This document shows, one piece after another, positions 1 through 12,748 of a stretch of 64,000 nt of DNA (positions within the stretch are counted from its first letter, which is position 1; every line of letters starts with the position of its first letter). Location: assembly GCA_963930655.1 (NCBI GenBank), contig OZ005619.1, forward strand, positions 248,001-312,000, in the 5' to 3' direction. Under the pieces are notes generated by a model. That model worked only from the letters and a program-made list of their open reading frames with translations, was not told where the DNA came from and made no database searches. The DNA is from Myrica gale (Eukaryota; Streptophyta; Magnoliopsida; Fagales; Myricaceae). A program made the translations under genes and the position numbers.

Positions 1-237
1 ATTCCTCAAGCTACAGCTTCAGCGTCTGGAATCACTCCTGTAGCAGCTATTCCAGGCATACCTGGATTTACTCCAGCTGCAGCTTTAGCATCTAAAATTA
101 CTCCTACAGGTAACGCTTCAGGCACACCTGATTTCAGTCCTCCAGTCACAGCTTTGGGATCTAGAATCACACTTGCAGTTGTTAGCTCAAGCAAACCTGA
201 CATCACCTATCCAACTGCCCCCTCAAGCAGGATTTGA
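1..237. other. Open, weakly repetitive segment at the left edge
   Basis: The first 237 bases are open on the + strand from the window edge to a stop at 235-237. They read as an Ala/Pro/Thr/Ser-rich peptide with irregular repeats such as SGITPVAAIPGIPG. The minus strand is also open over 6-206 and gives the mirror repeat pattern (GVILDAKAAAG, ATGVIPDAEA). The DNA itself is built from imperfect units of roughly 35-50 bases, so both frames stay open together. It could be the 3' end of a low-complexity coding exon that starts outside the window, or a minisatellite. I do not recognise the protein. Confidence 0.25.
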
Positions 238-1430
238 ATCACTCATCGAGCAGCAGGTTCAGTGTCTAATTCACTCTTGCAGCTACCTCAGGCACAATAT
301 TATGGCTTCTCTTCCTCATTAGAATAATCGCAGCAACTCCTCAAGGAGCCTATTTTGCAGATTCCATCTTAACCAATAGCCTCGAAACTGAAGGTAATGG
401 TACAATTTCAGGAAGAGTTAACAGTGTTTGTGAGCGAATTCACCTCGGTGAATCCCCAAATCGTTTAGTCCAAAGGAATTTTATTCTCTCCTTGGCAAAA
501 TGTCCTTGTAATAAGACTCATAAAAGAACTTAGAAAAATCCTCAAGTGCAATGAATTTTGAGCTCCTTTTAGACATTCTGCACCTGTCCAATACCTCGTA
601 CTATCAGGCACTAATTAGATTGGGTCTAAGCAAGTCCTCACCTGCTATCTAAGTTTTATCAAATCTTGTAACTAGGTGTAGGACTTGGGATCCCACTCTT
701 AAGTCTTAACTGCACAATGGGGTCAAAACTCCGTGTACTAGTGTTGATAATGGGATGTTGAGCAATTATAAGCTGCCATGAGAGACGTGAGAAAGAGGGG
801 AACAAAAAGGAGAGGCTAAGTGCGACAGTGGCAAGCGATGAGGAGGAGGAAGCTGCTGCGAAGCCAGTAATAAGTGGCCAATGAGTTGGCAGAAAACAAA
901 TAGCAAACCCAAGGGAAAGTACATGATAAATTGAGGAAATGCGGGGGTGATGTTCAGTAGAACCAGAGGCGATGCTATTCTTCAGGACCATCTTGAGGCA
1001 ATAGCAACCATTGGTATTGGTTGTTTGCCAATATGTGCAACTACGTAAAATCTCCATAATCAAGTGCAACTTATTCAGCGACCAATAGTTTAAATTAGAC
1101 AAAGTCAGATTATTGCACTTTATGCAGCTCAAAATATGTTTGATGATACTAATTAGTAGAATGCCTAAGATATGTTGGAAATTCCACTTACCAAGATATT
1201 TAATAGGTGTTAGAGGACAAGATAATACCTAGAAAGTGTGGTAGGAGGAGGGATATTTCTTTAAGTTGTAAGTAATCATCCACCATAAGCTAATTATCAA
1301 TATTTTCAGTCATACTATAGTAGTTGGTATGGGCAGAAGTTATTCTATTCACCTGCTGAGGACACAACATTTTTTGTGCGAGACATTAGCGGTTGGTGTT
1401 AATGTTGGCAACTAGCGATATTTCAGGTGA
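238..1430. other. Intergenic, nothing recognised
   Basis: I see no recognisable gene here. A minus-strand open frame of 157 codons (659-1132) has no family resemblance, no clear splice partners and a serine-rich stretch arising from GAG/CTG-rich DNA. I treat it as chance. Confidence 0.4.
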
Positions 1431-1504
1431 CGATCCTTATTTAAGATTAAAAATATTGTTTTAGCTCATTTCTCATATTTTTAATCTTTTTTTATAACAT
1501 CTCC

Positions 1505-2125
1505 ATGATTTCAGATATTGGTATCACAAAAAATAGAAAACAAAAGGGATTTTTGGCATTATACCCCTTCTATAAATGAAATCAACATTTGTATTACAAT
1601 AAGAAATAGGAAATAGAAAATAAAGTGATTTTAGAAATTATGAAATATATTATAAATAAATATCAACACTTGTCACATAAAATAGGAAATAAAAGGGATT
1701 TTTAGAATTATCATAAATATTATAAATAAATATCAACATTTGTATCACAATATAAAAATAAAAAATAAAAGGGATTTTCGAATCGGGCAAAGTATTATAA
1801 ATAAACATAAACATTTTTATCACAATTAAAAAAATAGAAAATGGACAATAAAGGATATTTTCAAATTTTTCATATATATTGTAAATAAATATTAAAATTT
1901 GCATCACAATAAAAAATGAAATAAAAGGGATTTTCGAGAATATAATAGATATTATAAATAAACATCACTATTTGTATCACAATAAAATAAGAACATAAAA
2001 GAAAATTTTGGAATTGTAATAAATATTATAAATAAACATAAACATTTGTATCAAAACAAAAAACAAAAATAAAAAATAAAAAATATTATAAATAAATCAA
2101 TATTTTTATTACAATTGAGTCAAAA
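1505..2125. repeat. AT-rich minisatellite, roughly 75-90 bp units
   Basis: About seven or eight imperfect head-to-tail units are visible. Each contains a stretch like TATTATAAATAAA, then ATCAACATTTGTATCACAA, then AAAATAAAAGGGATTTT. Units differ by small indels and substitutions, so the array is not young. It lies inside a larger AT-rich block of MITE-like sequence. Confidence 0.75.
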
Positions 2126-4245
2126 ATATTATTATAAATATTATTTTATATTTTATCTTCTACACACATCTCAATAAAGTTAATCTACAAATAAAAACCT
2201 AAAAAACCAATCATTATCTCGTTCACTCTCATTAATAAAAGTCAACAACTTCTACACAAACACTAATACAACTTCAACATCACCGAAATATTCACAATTT
2301 TTCTAAAATCTCACATTTTTTCACAAAACGAACATCACCTTAGGTATAGAGAGAGTTTTATGACTTACCAATTTTTGGTGTAAACCAACTGTAATTTTAA
2401 AGAACATATTTTTAATAAAGTGAAAAATCATACTCAACTGAGGGTGAGTTTGCTAATTAAAATTTTAATACAATAAAAAATTACAATATAATCTCTCTCT
2501 CCATCACAGCATTACTTTTCACCATAACAAATAATAAAAATAATCTCTCTTATCACTTTTTCATCGAATCCAATATTCTAAAATTACATCGTTAAAATTT
2601 TAGCATAGCCTGAGAACATTTGCCTCTTGTTTGTTCAGTCATCGTTGCCATCTCCTTTTCCCATAATCTGCCACCATCACTTCCATTTCCTTCCTCCTTC
2701 CTCGCCATCATTGGGTTACATTAAACATAAGATAAAAGTGACCCTTACCATTTGAGTATAAGGTAAACGACCCTGGTGTAATGTAAAAGGCAATCATTAA
2801 TTATTGTGGTCGACTTTTCTTGGCACAGATAAGACCGGAACAGATTTTGTCTTTACACCAACTGCTGCACTGTGGTTGATTGGTCTACATTTTTTTTTCT
2901 TTCGAATTCTAGGTGACGTTCGTTTTGAGAAAAAATTGTAGGATTTTAGAGAAGTTGTGAATTTTTATATTGAATAGTGTTTTATTGGTGTTTGTGTAAA
3001 GTGGAGAGAGAAATGATTTGATGTAATTGTTTAATAAAAAAGTATTGGAGTTATGTGAAAAAGTATAGAGAGAGAAAAATTATGTTGAATAAAAAATTAA
3101 AAAGTTGTTAGAGATTGTGTAAAATGTATTGGTTTTTGTGTTTGAATTCTGAATATGTTCGGTGGTAGAATTGTGAATATATTTAGAATCCTGAAAAAAT
3201 GGTGAAAACGAACATATATGTTTTTGAGTGTTAAAATTTTAAGATATTAAATTTTATAAAAAAGTGAAGAGATATATTTTTTAATATTTATTATAGTAAA
3301 AAGTAATGATGTAATGAGAAAAGAGAAATTATATTGTAATTTTTATTATGTTAAAATTTTAAAAAGTATAAAATTTTACAAAAACAAACGCAATCTTAGG
3401 GTGCGTTTGCACCAAAAATTTTACAAAATATTTCACCAACTCACAATAAAATACTACAATATAATCTCTCTTTTTCCCATAAAAATATAAAAAATTACAT
3501 CTCTCTTCACTTTTTCACTAAACCCAATACCAACACTAAACTCAATACCAAAATTTTTTCAACACAAACATAACCTTAACATGATTCCTACTGTATCTTT
3601 CTAATGTCAACTTTAGGAAGAGGGAAGAAAAAGGTCGAGAGAGAGAGAGAGAGGGAGACGAGAAAGGGGGCAACAAAAAAAACAAAGAAAGTTTAGAAAT
3701 CAAGTTATTTAGCAAGCCTATGAATTATGATGAAGGTTAGTTTATGCGGCATTCACAAGTCTATCTTTTAATCATGCGGAAAGACATTATTAAACAAAGT
3801 TGTCGATTTGATGAAAAATTGGACATTACTGTTCGGCGTGGGAGAAGGCAAAGCCCTACTTGCAGGGCAATCTTGGACGGTCATTAGGGAGTATCCCCGC
3901 ACGCCGATGGTTGTTGTATGAAAAGCGAAATCCAGCTCTACGTTGGGGGCAGCGTGAAGGAAACAAAAGAGAGCGACAGAAGCCATCTATAATATTGCAG
4001 AGAGAGACACAGTTAAAGTAAGTAGGTTATGCTTGTGTTGAAAAATTTTTGGTATTGAGTTTAGTGTTAATATTGAGTTTAGTGAAAAAGTGAAGTGAGA
4101 GATAATTTTTTATATTTTTTGTAATTTTTTATATTTTTTGTAATTTTTTATATTTTTGATGAGAGAGAGAAATTATATTGTAGTATTTTATTGTGAATTG
4201 GTGAAATATTTTATGAAATTTTTTGTACAAACGCACCCGTAATAT
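2126..4245. repeat. Cluster of AT-rich MITE-like elements
   Basis: Several related AT-rich pieces sit in both orientations. The clearest pair is 3399-3590 (+), starting GGGTGCGTTTGCACC and containing ACTTTTTCACTAAACCCAAT, and its inverted relative at 4024-4240, ending ACAAACGCACCC. A further set (about 2200-2340 inverted against 2925-3000, and 2442-2620 against 3205-3400) has similar composition and mirrored ends. A third member of the first family lies at 25318-25533. No coding sequence is visible. The size, AT-richness and inverted ends suggest non-autonomous DNA transposons, but I could not define target-site duplications. Confidence 0.55.
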
Positions 4246-5600
4246 TGGTCTATTTGGCCTACGACCTCTATAGAAATTTCCTGTCGTTGAGTTTTTTTCT
4301 CTTTTTTGTATAAGAATTTATGGTGTCTCTTTTCTTATGAAATCAATGGTATATTTCACCTCTCCTAGACAAAAGGTGTAGGGCCAACTGTGTGCCAAAA
4401 TCAAGTCAGTGTTAGGTCAAACTACTGATTTTTTTTTTTATAAAAAATAATTATATATAAGATTATCTATTGGACCGAACTGTCTCCCACGTTATTAGCG
4501 ACTTTGTTAGTTTATCATTCAATATTTAAATAGATGTATAGAATAAGCAGCTATTTTTGGTTTACAGTAGTTTTTATAATTCAAAGATCTAAGCTTTTGA
4601 GTTAGTCTCAAAAGCCTGCAGTGTGCAACCGGGTCCGCGGGTCGGGTTTAGATTTTGATTACCCGACCCACTTTTTCTGACAGACAAACAGGAACTTGCA
4701 CTATAAAAACTCATGAAAAGTTAAAAGGATAGCATGACATGATGAACGTGAAAGAATACTGCAACAGCCACGCTCTAGTAATGGAAGTGAATTGCACTTC
4801 CTGCTGCTCTAGCCAAAACATGAATAAGATTGTAGCCTGATTATTGGTTGCTCATTTCTACAATATGGATAACCAACATATGAAGAACGTTGAAAATGCA
4901 TGGGCTATTTGGAGAGAGTAAGGTTTATTGAGTTACAAATTAATCATTGAAGCGTTTTGAAATTTAAGAGTAGTCTGATAGTTTATACACTCGCACACTT
5001 GGACCACCTCTTATGACATCTACAATATTTCCATGAGGGATGCTGGGATGCAGTATTTTATGGCAAAGAATCGGCCATTACTAAATCAGGTCGGACTCTC
5101 TGATATAATTATGGAGTAATATTCTTTTTTCAGACATTGAAGTTGTAATATCACAGTCGAAAATAGAACTTATAGCTCATTGTAGCAGCAGAACAACTAT
5201 TTTCAAGAAGAGGAATGGCATTTTCAGTAAGTTGATGACATAATAGTTTGAATAAAAGGCTTCGGACGTTATGAGCCTCCCATTTAACCTAATAATTTTT
5301 TTCTGTTTCATAAAATTTTCTTGTACTTGTTCAAAAGGACACAAAAAACAGGCCACGGCTTGTGGGGACAATAGTCATGTAGTGAACACGCGAGAAGATA
5401 TGTGAGTATGGAATGACAGGAGGAGTATAGGGTAACATCATTTTCAATACGGGACCAACTGGCAACTGCCAAGAAGCGCTGTGGGTGACTGACAAAGGTC
5501 ACTCGCTGGCACTGTGGCTGGCTTTTTCTCTATTTTTCTCACCCAGCCTTTCATATAGTTTTGTTTTTTTGTCCCTGTTGTGTTGGTTGTATTTTGTTGT
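4246..5600. other. Intergenic, upstream flank of the kinase-like gene
   Basis: No gene, RNA or clear repeat was recognised. Short open frames on the minus strand (5177-5719) look like chance frames over the promoter-proximal region of the next gene. Confidence 0.4.
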
Positions 5601-5605
5601 CTCGG

Positions 5606-5979
5606 CTTTATAAGGGAGTATTTTCCCTCTTCAGTCTTCACCTCTCGCTGCTTCAATGACAAGCGAAGCAACACGAGAGGGACAACGACCGCAACAGTAA
5701 CGTCATCTAGCTTCCACAAGACCCCATTTCATCAAAAAGTTTGCAGCTTTTAGTATTAAAAAAAAAAAGCTTCAAGATCGCTTAGTTATCTTATTTTCCT
5801 TTTCATTGGCTTCCCACATTTTCCCTCTGCCTGAGGCGCGCCAATGATGTTCCAGATAATCATCTTTTGACATTTCAATATCTGGGTTGGAGAATGCGTG
5901 TTTCGAAGTTCTCAGAGATCTGTGGATTAATTTGTTCTGGTGACAATTTGTCTGCTTTCGTCCATTCCGTGTCTTCGAG
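5606..5979 (+). promoter_or_regulatory. Putative core promoter and 5' leader of the kinase-like gene
   Basis: A TATA-like TTATAAG lies near 5608, about 370 bases before the proposed start codon at 5980. The intervening sequence is CT-rich, as plant leaders often are, and contains upstream ATGs (for example near 5656, 5843 and 5893). The transcription start is inferred, not seen. Confidence 0.35.
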
Positions 5980-8900
5980 ATGAATTCAGGTAAGTAATGT
6001 CGGCTAATAATTTGACAACTTATATATTATTTTCTGTATCGATACTTCTAGTAGTTGTTGGAAACAGTTATGTATGATTTAAGTGAAACGAAAAAAAAAT
6101 TGTTGAACTGAGAAGCACTGCACCTTGTGAGAAAGTAAAGTACATTGCGAATATCTTTTTTCCTCTCAGAAGCTGTCAATGTCCTCTGGGTTGTCCATCA
6201 TGAAATTTATATTTTCATTGATTACTTATATGAAGGATGATATATTTTCTTTTAGTGGTGTAATGCTTTACACTGTTAGATTGAACAACTTACCACTGAA
6301 TGACGGAATTGTCATGTATCTTGCTTCGTACTAGACTATCTCTTGAGGGAATAGTGGCGTCTAGCTTACGGTGTTCCGTTTTCTTATTCAGAGACATTTT
6401 TTCAGCGGCTTATACGTTTGCCCTCCTACTCTGGATCTTCCATTGGCATCACTTCCAGGGTTAATTGCCTGTTTTGGTGACACGAGCATCACAGGAAAAG
6501 GAAATGCCCTGGGTCATAACCATGCTGGTTAAAATATCTCAATCAAGTTATCTGAAATGGGCAATAACGCAGGCATCATGCATGTCATAACACACCCTTT
6601 ACCATGGGTCTATAAAGCACATGTAATCAAGCACTGAAATCACTTGATCCTGACTAGAAGTCCATTCAGCTCTTAGGATCAGTAGTTGGTGGACAGATAG
6701 ACTGCTAATCCAGTAGCTGTTTGTTGATCTGTAGGGTTTAATTAAGGAGTTTTTCTATTCCTTTTTCTAAAATTTTGAATTGAATAGATCTTTCTTATAA
6801 TGACAACATATTCGTACATGGTCCAAATGGAATGATGTTTATAAGGATGTCGATGGGAGCTATCACGTCATCGCAAATACACCAGCAATCAGTCAATGTC
6901 ACAAGTAGTAGTACTTTTGGCTAATTATAATTTATTACTATGTTTAGTGTACACTAGGTTTATGGTAGTGTTGCATGCTTTTAAGCTAAACAGAAGCATT
7001 AACAAGGGCAATAGTACTGATTCACTAGAGAAGTGGAGATTACAACCCTGCCTGTAAGAGCCACGTCACGAGTTACCCCACGAGCTCTTTCCACCATAGA
7101 AACCCTGCTAATTAGAAGCTCATACTCACAGCCATAGGAGCCACTCTACCATGGAAGTCCACTGCTATACTCCTTATATATGGCATTTCCTCTTTTAGCA
7201 TGTGGATGTATTTCCACATTGTATCTTTCCTTCTGCCACGGCATCAAATTGCAGGAATTTTCAAGCTTTTAAATTGTCATGACGTAGGTTCTCAACACAA
7301 TGACTTCTCCCCTGAGCAAATTTTGGATGCAACTTTCAGGAATTTCATATCTGGTTAGTATCCATTTCCGACTTCCAATGTTTACAAAAATACCTTTATC
7401 TTGCCTTCTGTGTTCTGTTACCCTCATATGGAGGAGTGAACTCAGAAGCCTTTATTGTATTCTTTTTTTTTTCTTTTGAATTTCCTTCCTGTTTCAGTTT
7501 AGGTTGTGATTGTAGCATAACTCTGTGTAGACTCACAGTGTGTTTTCTCAGCTTCATGTTTCTCTATCAAAGAAAATATTTCATCTATGGTCTGAAGTTT
7601 TTCGTGATGACTGTGGCAAGCCCAAATGCCTCATCGTTACTTCAGAGCGAGAATATTACTTGTGGGATTTGCGAGTGTGGAAATATTCACGTTGGCTTTG
7701 GTCTACTGTAACGATAATCTCAATTTAACTCAGTTTTGGTCTCTTTTGAAAGTGTCCATGGTTTCATGTAAGAAGCTTGGAAAATCAAAGAGTTAGAGAG
7801 CATACAAGTGTGTTAACATGGTCTGGACTGGATATGTGTCTGTCAGGTTTGCACATTTTTACCAATATTATGGTGCAGGTTTTTCTCATAATGATATGGA
7901 CTTATCTCCGGGACAAAGCTTGGATGGAAGTTTCAGGAAGTCAAACTCCGGTTAGTAAACAAGGGTTTACTTCGTACTTTTTCCTTTCAAGCAGTTGGTA
8001 GTCAGCTTTGCTCCATTTTTACCACATACAAATTGCAATGCTGTTAAGTCGTTTCAACATATGCATCTTACGATGATGATTAGGGCGAAAGAGGTTTTAG
8101 AAGGAACATTTACTGGTCTGGATATAAATTCTATACTTTTACTCGTAATATTCTGTGAAAGGGGAAAAAAGAGATAATTTCTGTTGTTCATGTTTTCTCT
8201 TTGTTACCTTTTTTTCTGTAGTAATCTCATTCTCTGTGTACTAGGTTGGTTTTTGTACCATTTTGTCATGAAGAAGGATCAGTCCAAGTTAGAACTAGAA
8301 TTCCCTCGAATCCCTTGTGCAAGTCTAGTTCATCTTGAGAACAATCCATAGGGGATCTAGCACCCTCAAACAAAACGTCTTAATACTCCACTCGTCCAAT
8401 ATGAACTTTCACAATCTGAGTTATAAAGTGGTTGAACAGGAAGGCGTGTTGTCCTAGAGAAAGAGAAATCATTGGGATTGATTGTCTCTAGCATAGTATT
8501 AGAGCCTTGGTTTGACTCATACTCTTTGTGTTCAAACAGTGGGACACCATCTGTTTTAATTTTTTATTTGTGTTCATTTCATGTCTAGTTGAACTGGTGC
8601 AAGGCCTGCATTTGGTAGTGTGTTACAGTTTAGTTGCCAAATGGTATCAAAGAGGACGCATTTGTTTTTTTTGGCTTCTTTGATCTTTGAGAAACAAAAG
8701 GGGAGCCATCTGTTAATGCAACACATGCACGTGAACATACCCCACATACACAGACACGCAAGGTAATACACTGGCTTAGCAGTTCTTAATCTGTTTTTTC
8801 ATCTTTCCCCACAGCTTCCTGCTTTCTGGGGAAAAAGTTTTCTAGTTTAGATTCCTGTACCCCTGTTATGTCCAGTAGAACTACCATCTAAACTTCATAC

Positions 8901-11216
8901 ACTTTCAAGTCAATAATCATTTCTGATCTCCTTATGTCATCATTATGGATCTTTTGGTTCTAATGTTCATTGGAGTTTCCCTTTTTTTAATGCTTCTATA
9001 TGTTTTCTAATTTTTTCTTGATTTCGATATAGATATGTCTTATGCATGGGTTCCTCTGTGATGCAGTGATCTCTGCTCGTAGCATCTCTGGTTCTTCAGC
9101 TTCAAGCAAGTTCATTCCTACTTCCAGAAGAGTGTTCAAAGGGCTAAAGAATTATGGAAGTAAACTCGTGGACGTAGAAGTTTTCACAGAGAGTCTCGAG
9201 GATTGGGTTCTTGGTATTTCATCTGCAGATTCAGTCAACGATGAGCAAGTTTTCAATTCACCCTTTCTTCTCGATGAGTTGTGCAAGCTGGATTTAGCAT
9301 TGGAGGGGGTGTTATTTCAGCAGTTGTTTCGCATGCCATGCTCACCTTCTCTAACAGATGATCTTAAAGAAGATCAGTATCTTGCACTAGAAGACTTCCT
9401 TCATGTTGTTGCCAATGGCTTGTGGCGAACTTTTTGGCGTAGAAGTGGACCATTGCCTTTTTTTGTGTCTTGTCCCCGTCATCCTGGATCTAAGTTTTAT
9501 AGTGTAGAAAAGGCAATATCAAGGGGAAGGATTGAAGAGCTATGTGGTTTAGCCTTATTGTCAAAAACTGGGAGTGAGTTGCATGTTCGCTGGGACCAAG
9601 TGGTGGAACTTGCGTTGTTTAAGCAAGATATATTGGCAGTAACTGAGTTGAAATTATCTGCTCGCACTATTTGTGAAGCCCTCTTTTATGGTTTTCATAT
9701 CCTTGTTTCTAGGAGCATAAGCAAGATCAGTACAATCAGCAGTGATTCTGTTTTCCTTCTGGTTCTAGATTCCAAATATGGAGGGGTGGTAAAATTTGGT
9801 GGCGATCTTGGAAAACTAGATGTAAATTCATCTAACCCATACCAGGCTGTGGCTGAATGGATGAAAGCTTATGCCGAAGTTAGTGTATCCTCTGTGGATC
9901 GGATATGGAACAAACTGGGGAATGCAAATTGGGGAGACTTGGGGACCCTGCAAGTACTTTTGGCAACCTTTCACTCCTTAGTCCAGTGGAATGGACCACC
10001 AAGAAAGTCGATGGCCTCATTAGCCTCAGATCATAGCCTCCGCCTTCAGAAGCGTAGAATAGAGTGTCGCATGGTCGAGAATGAATCTGCCTTGGTTTCG
10101 TTCCAACAGGCTGGCCACCAATATGGAGAGATTGTTGAAGTTGACCAGAATGATATGTCATTTCTGAGAAAGCAGGCATTGCGTTTGAAACTTAAGAAGG
10201 GCGAGATATTGCTTCTGGATGATCAACGACAGGGGCAGAAAAGTTTCCAAATACAGGATTCTTTGGTAGGAGGGAACACTTTTCTCTACAGTGCTGTTTC
10301 TCTTGACTATCCCTCGGAGTTGTTGTCCTTATATGTAGGTGCCCATCCATCCAGACTCGAGCCATCTTGGGAGGATATGAGCCTGTGGTACCAAGTACAG
10401 AGGCAAACAAAAGTATTAAACATTTTGAAGCAACAGGGAATTTCAAGTAAATATTTGCCTGATATAATTGCCTCTGGCCGCATTTTGCATTCTGGTCCCT
10501 GTAAGAAGCAGAGCCTAGGAGGTCAATGTGATCACCAATGGTGCGGGACTCCAATACTTGTGACATCTCCAGTTGGTGAGCCACTTTCATCTGTTATTGC
10601 TCACGATGGCCCATTCTCCTCTGAGGAAGCAATCCGCTGCTGCCGAGACTGCCTAGCGGCTCTAAGAAGCGCTGCTATGGCCAGGGTACAGCATGGTGAT
10701 ATTTGTCCAGAAAATGTAATACGTGTTGTTGACATTCAAGGCGCAAGAAACAGATTTGTGTATGTCCCGATATCATGGGGACGTGCAGTTCTAGAAGACA
10801 GAGACAGCCCAGCCATAAATTTGCAGTTCTCATCTTCTAATGCACTTCAGCATGGGAAACTTTGTCCAGCATCTGATGCTGAAAGCTTTGTTTATCTGCT
10901 CTTTTTCATTTGCGGGGGAAGTATAGAGCAGCAGGATTCTATCGAATCTGCTTTGGAATGGAGGGAGAGAAGCTGGTCAAAGCGTGTGATTCAGCAAGCG
11001 CTCGGTGAGGTTTCAGCTCTCCTTAAGGCATTCGCAGATTATGTGGATAGCCTGTGTGGGACCCCATACCCAGTTGACTATGATATATGGTTGAAAAGAT
11101 TGAATAGAGCTGTGGATGGCTCAGATGATAGAGGTAAAATGATTGACGAAGTAGCCATAACATTGAGATTAGAGGATGTTGCCGAGTCTTCAGGAATCTC
11201 TGGAGGTGGTTCTTGA
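5980..11216 (+). CDS. Plant-specific protein with degenerate protein-kinase-like C-terminal region (765 aa, 4 exons)
   Basis: Proposed coding exons are 5980-5989, 7288-7353, 7879-7950 and 9067-11216, all joined in phase 1 with GT-AG borders. Exon 1 encodes only Met-Asn-Ser plus one base. Exons 2 and 3 encode related peptides (NDFSPEQILDATFR and LSPGQSLDGSFR) and exon 4 continues VISARSISGSSASSKF. The ATG at 9042 would also open exon 4, but in this model it is intronic and out of the conserved context. Near residue 592 the protein has HGDICPEN, matching the kinase catalytic-loop pattern HxDxxPxN. The position of DFG reads ISWG (618-621), so the metal-binding Asp is missing, and a later CPASDAESFVYLLF resembles the F-helix region of CK1-like kinases. 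I see no glycine-rich loop or clear VAIK lysine. I infer a pseudokinase-type scaffold; the cellular role is unknown. The exon 4 frame is certain, the upstream exons fairly sure. Confidence 0.85.
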
Positions 11217-12497
11217 GTTTTATTCTGAGGCAGGTATGAGTTTTGGAGGTTTGCTTTTGTAACTACATTTGCTTGAGATTCAACTGCATTTTTTTAAGTG
11301 GCTCTAGGGTCCTAAATTTTACAGTTCGACATCTCTTCAGCTACTGCTCATATGAAATTAAGCTGATTGCAATTTGCCTACTCACTGTTTTAATATTCAC
11401 ACATTGTAAATTTACTTAACTTGTAATTATACACGAAATCCCACATTTATGGGTTTTTCCATTAATGATTCAAGTTGGACCAACTCCAGGCCTTCCTATG
11501 AGGAATCAATCCCATAAGAAGGTCAGCGAGAATATTGGCTCCAAGTCCATGATCATTTTTTGGCCGGCATTATGCACAAATATTCATTCTACTGAAAGAA
11601 AGCAACAGTTGGCTCTGCCTGGAGATCCTTGTTCCCTTTGTCAATGCTTCTCCTTGTGACAATCTTGAGCTTCTTTTCTTTTGGGTAATCAACATTCTTG
11701 AGTTACCAATAGCTATTTTCTTCCAGTTTCACCAATATGTTGTTGCTCATAATAAGAGATTTTGGTTGCAAGAGGTCAGAAAGTTCAAGCTAGTCCTGGG
11801 TGTGAGCTTATGATCTTCAGGTGGTTTCAGGTTCGTTATAACTTCTGCATTAAAGATATAAAACCTCTTGAGTTTCTCACCAAGGTTAGTCTCTGCAGAT
11901 GATTTACTTCTTGCACATATCTTATTGTACACGCACCCTCATTTTAAACCAGATATTCAGTGGGACCCATCAGATAATTACGCGTAGAGTCTCGTATAAG
12001 CGCCCATAAAGGCCATAATCAATTGGAGATTAAGAAGTTCAAGTGGCTTCCCTATTTGCTGACGAAGTGGAAAGAAAGTATATCTGCGTCCGAGGAGTTT
12101 GCTTCAATTATTGTGCTTAGGTGCTCTGTAAGAAAACGATATTATACGCTTCACTACGAGGGCATTCTGTAGCTTTTTTAGTCTTGCTTTGGAAGCCATA
12201 ACTCAATTCGCACAAAACGGTCACCAGCACCCTGATATATACAATTCAGTACCTCATTCTTATTTACGTGAAACACTTGGAAATAATATGCAAAATGTCT
12301 AGGGCTCTTGGACGGTCACATACAGCTGCATCTGCTTGCGATAATGGATTGCTAATTTGACTTGATCAACACAACCATAAGTGACTGGTTTTGTCATAAC
12401 AAGAACAAAGGAACCGGACCAAGAACTTTTGGGGATTGTGAAGGCATCGTACTTAAACTAGAAAGAGCAATTGGGAGAAGTATATATCATTTAATAA
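11217..12497. other. 3' flank of the kinase-like gene, otherwise nothing recognised
   Basis: The first few hundred bases are probably 3' UTR of the upstream gene. Beyond that I see only short chance open frames and no repeat or RNA gene. Confidence 0.4.
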
Positions 12498-12748
12498 TGT
12501 TAGTATATTGCCAATATCTTCTGATTCTAAAAGATCATGAAAATATATCTTTTATGATCTTGAATCAGGAAGATATTTTCATATCAAGAAGATTGTGATT
12601 TGTAATTATTTTGTTGATTTTGATTAACATGTATAGGTCTCTCCCTCATATAAAAGGACTGGTCTTTATACAGTTTATATACACCTCTGAATATATAAAT
12701 CATTCTTCATTCTTTGTCTTTTCTATTATTTCAACATGGTATCAGAGC
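12498..12748 (+). mobile_element. Copia-type LTR (12498-12736) with adjacent primer-binding site; fossil
   Basis: A 239-bp segment begins TGTTAG and ends CAACA. It is followed at once by TGGTATCAGAGC (12737-12748), the classical plant Ty1/copia primer-binding site complementary to initiator tRNA-Met. A TATA-like TATATAAA sits in the second half of the LTR. The GC-rich stretch after it (to about 13130) looks like a copia leader. I saw no second LTR and no intact coding domains downstream, so this is a remnant of the 5' end of an old element. Confidence 0.75.

Noticed and set aside
659-1132. 157-codon minus-strand open frame
   Set aside because: No domain, no splice context and a simple serine-rich stretch from purine-rich DNA; likely chance.
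8490-8520. Decayed copia primer-binding site (AGCATAGTATTAGAGCC)
   Set aside because: Several mismatches to TGGTATCAGAGC and no LTR-like end directly before it.
9042-9066. ATG at 9042 as the start of the kinase-like protein
   Set aside because: It opens the long frame, but 9061-9066 ATGCAG gives a good acceptor that joins in phase to three upstream exons with protein-like sequence.
9880-10590. Minus-strand frames within the kinase-like gene
   Set aside because: Shadows of the real + strand exon with no homology of their own.
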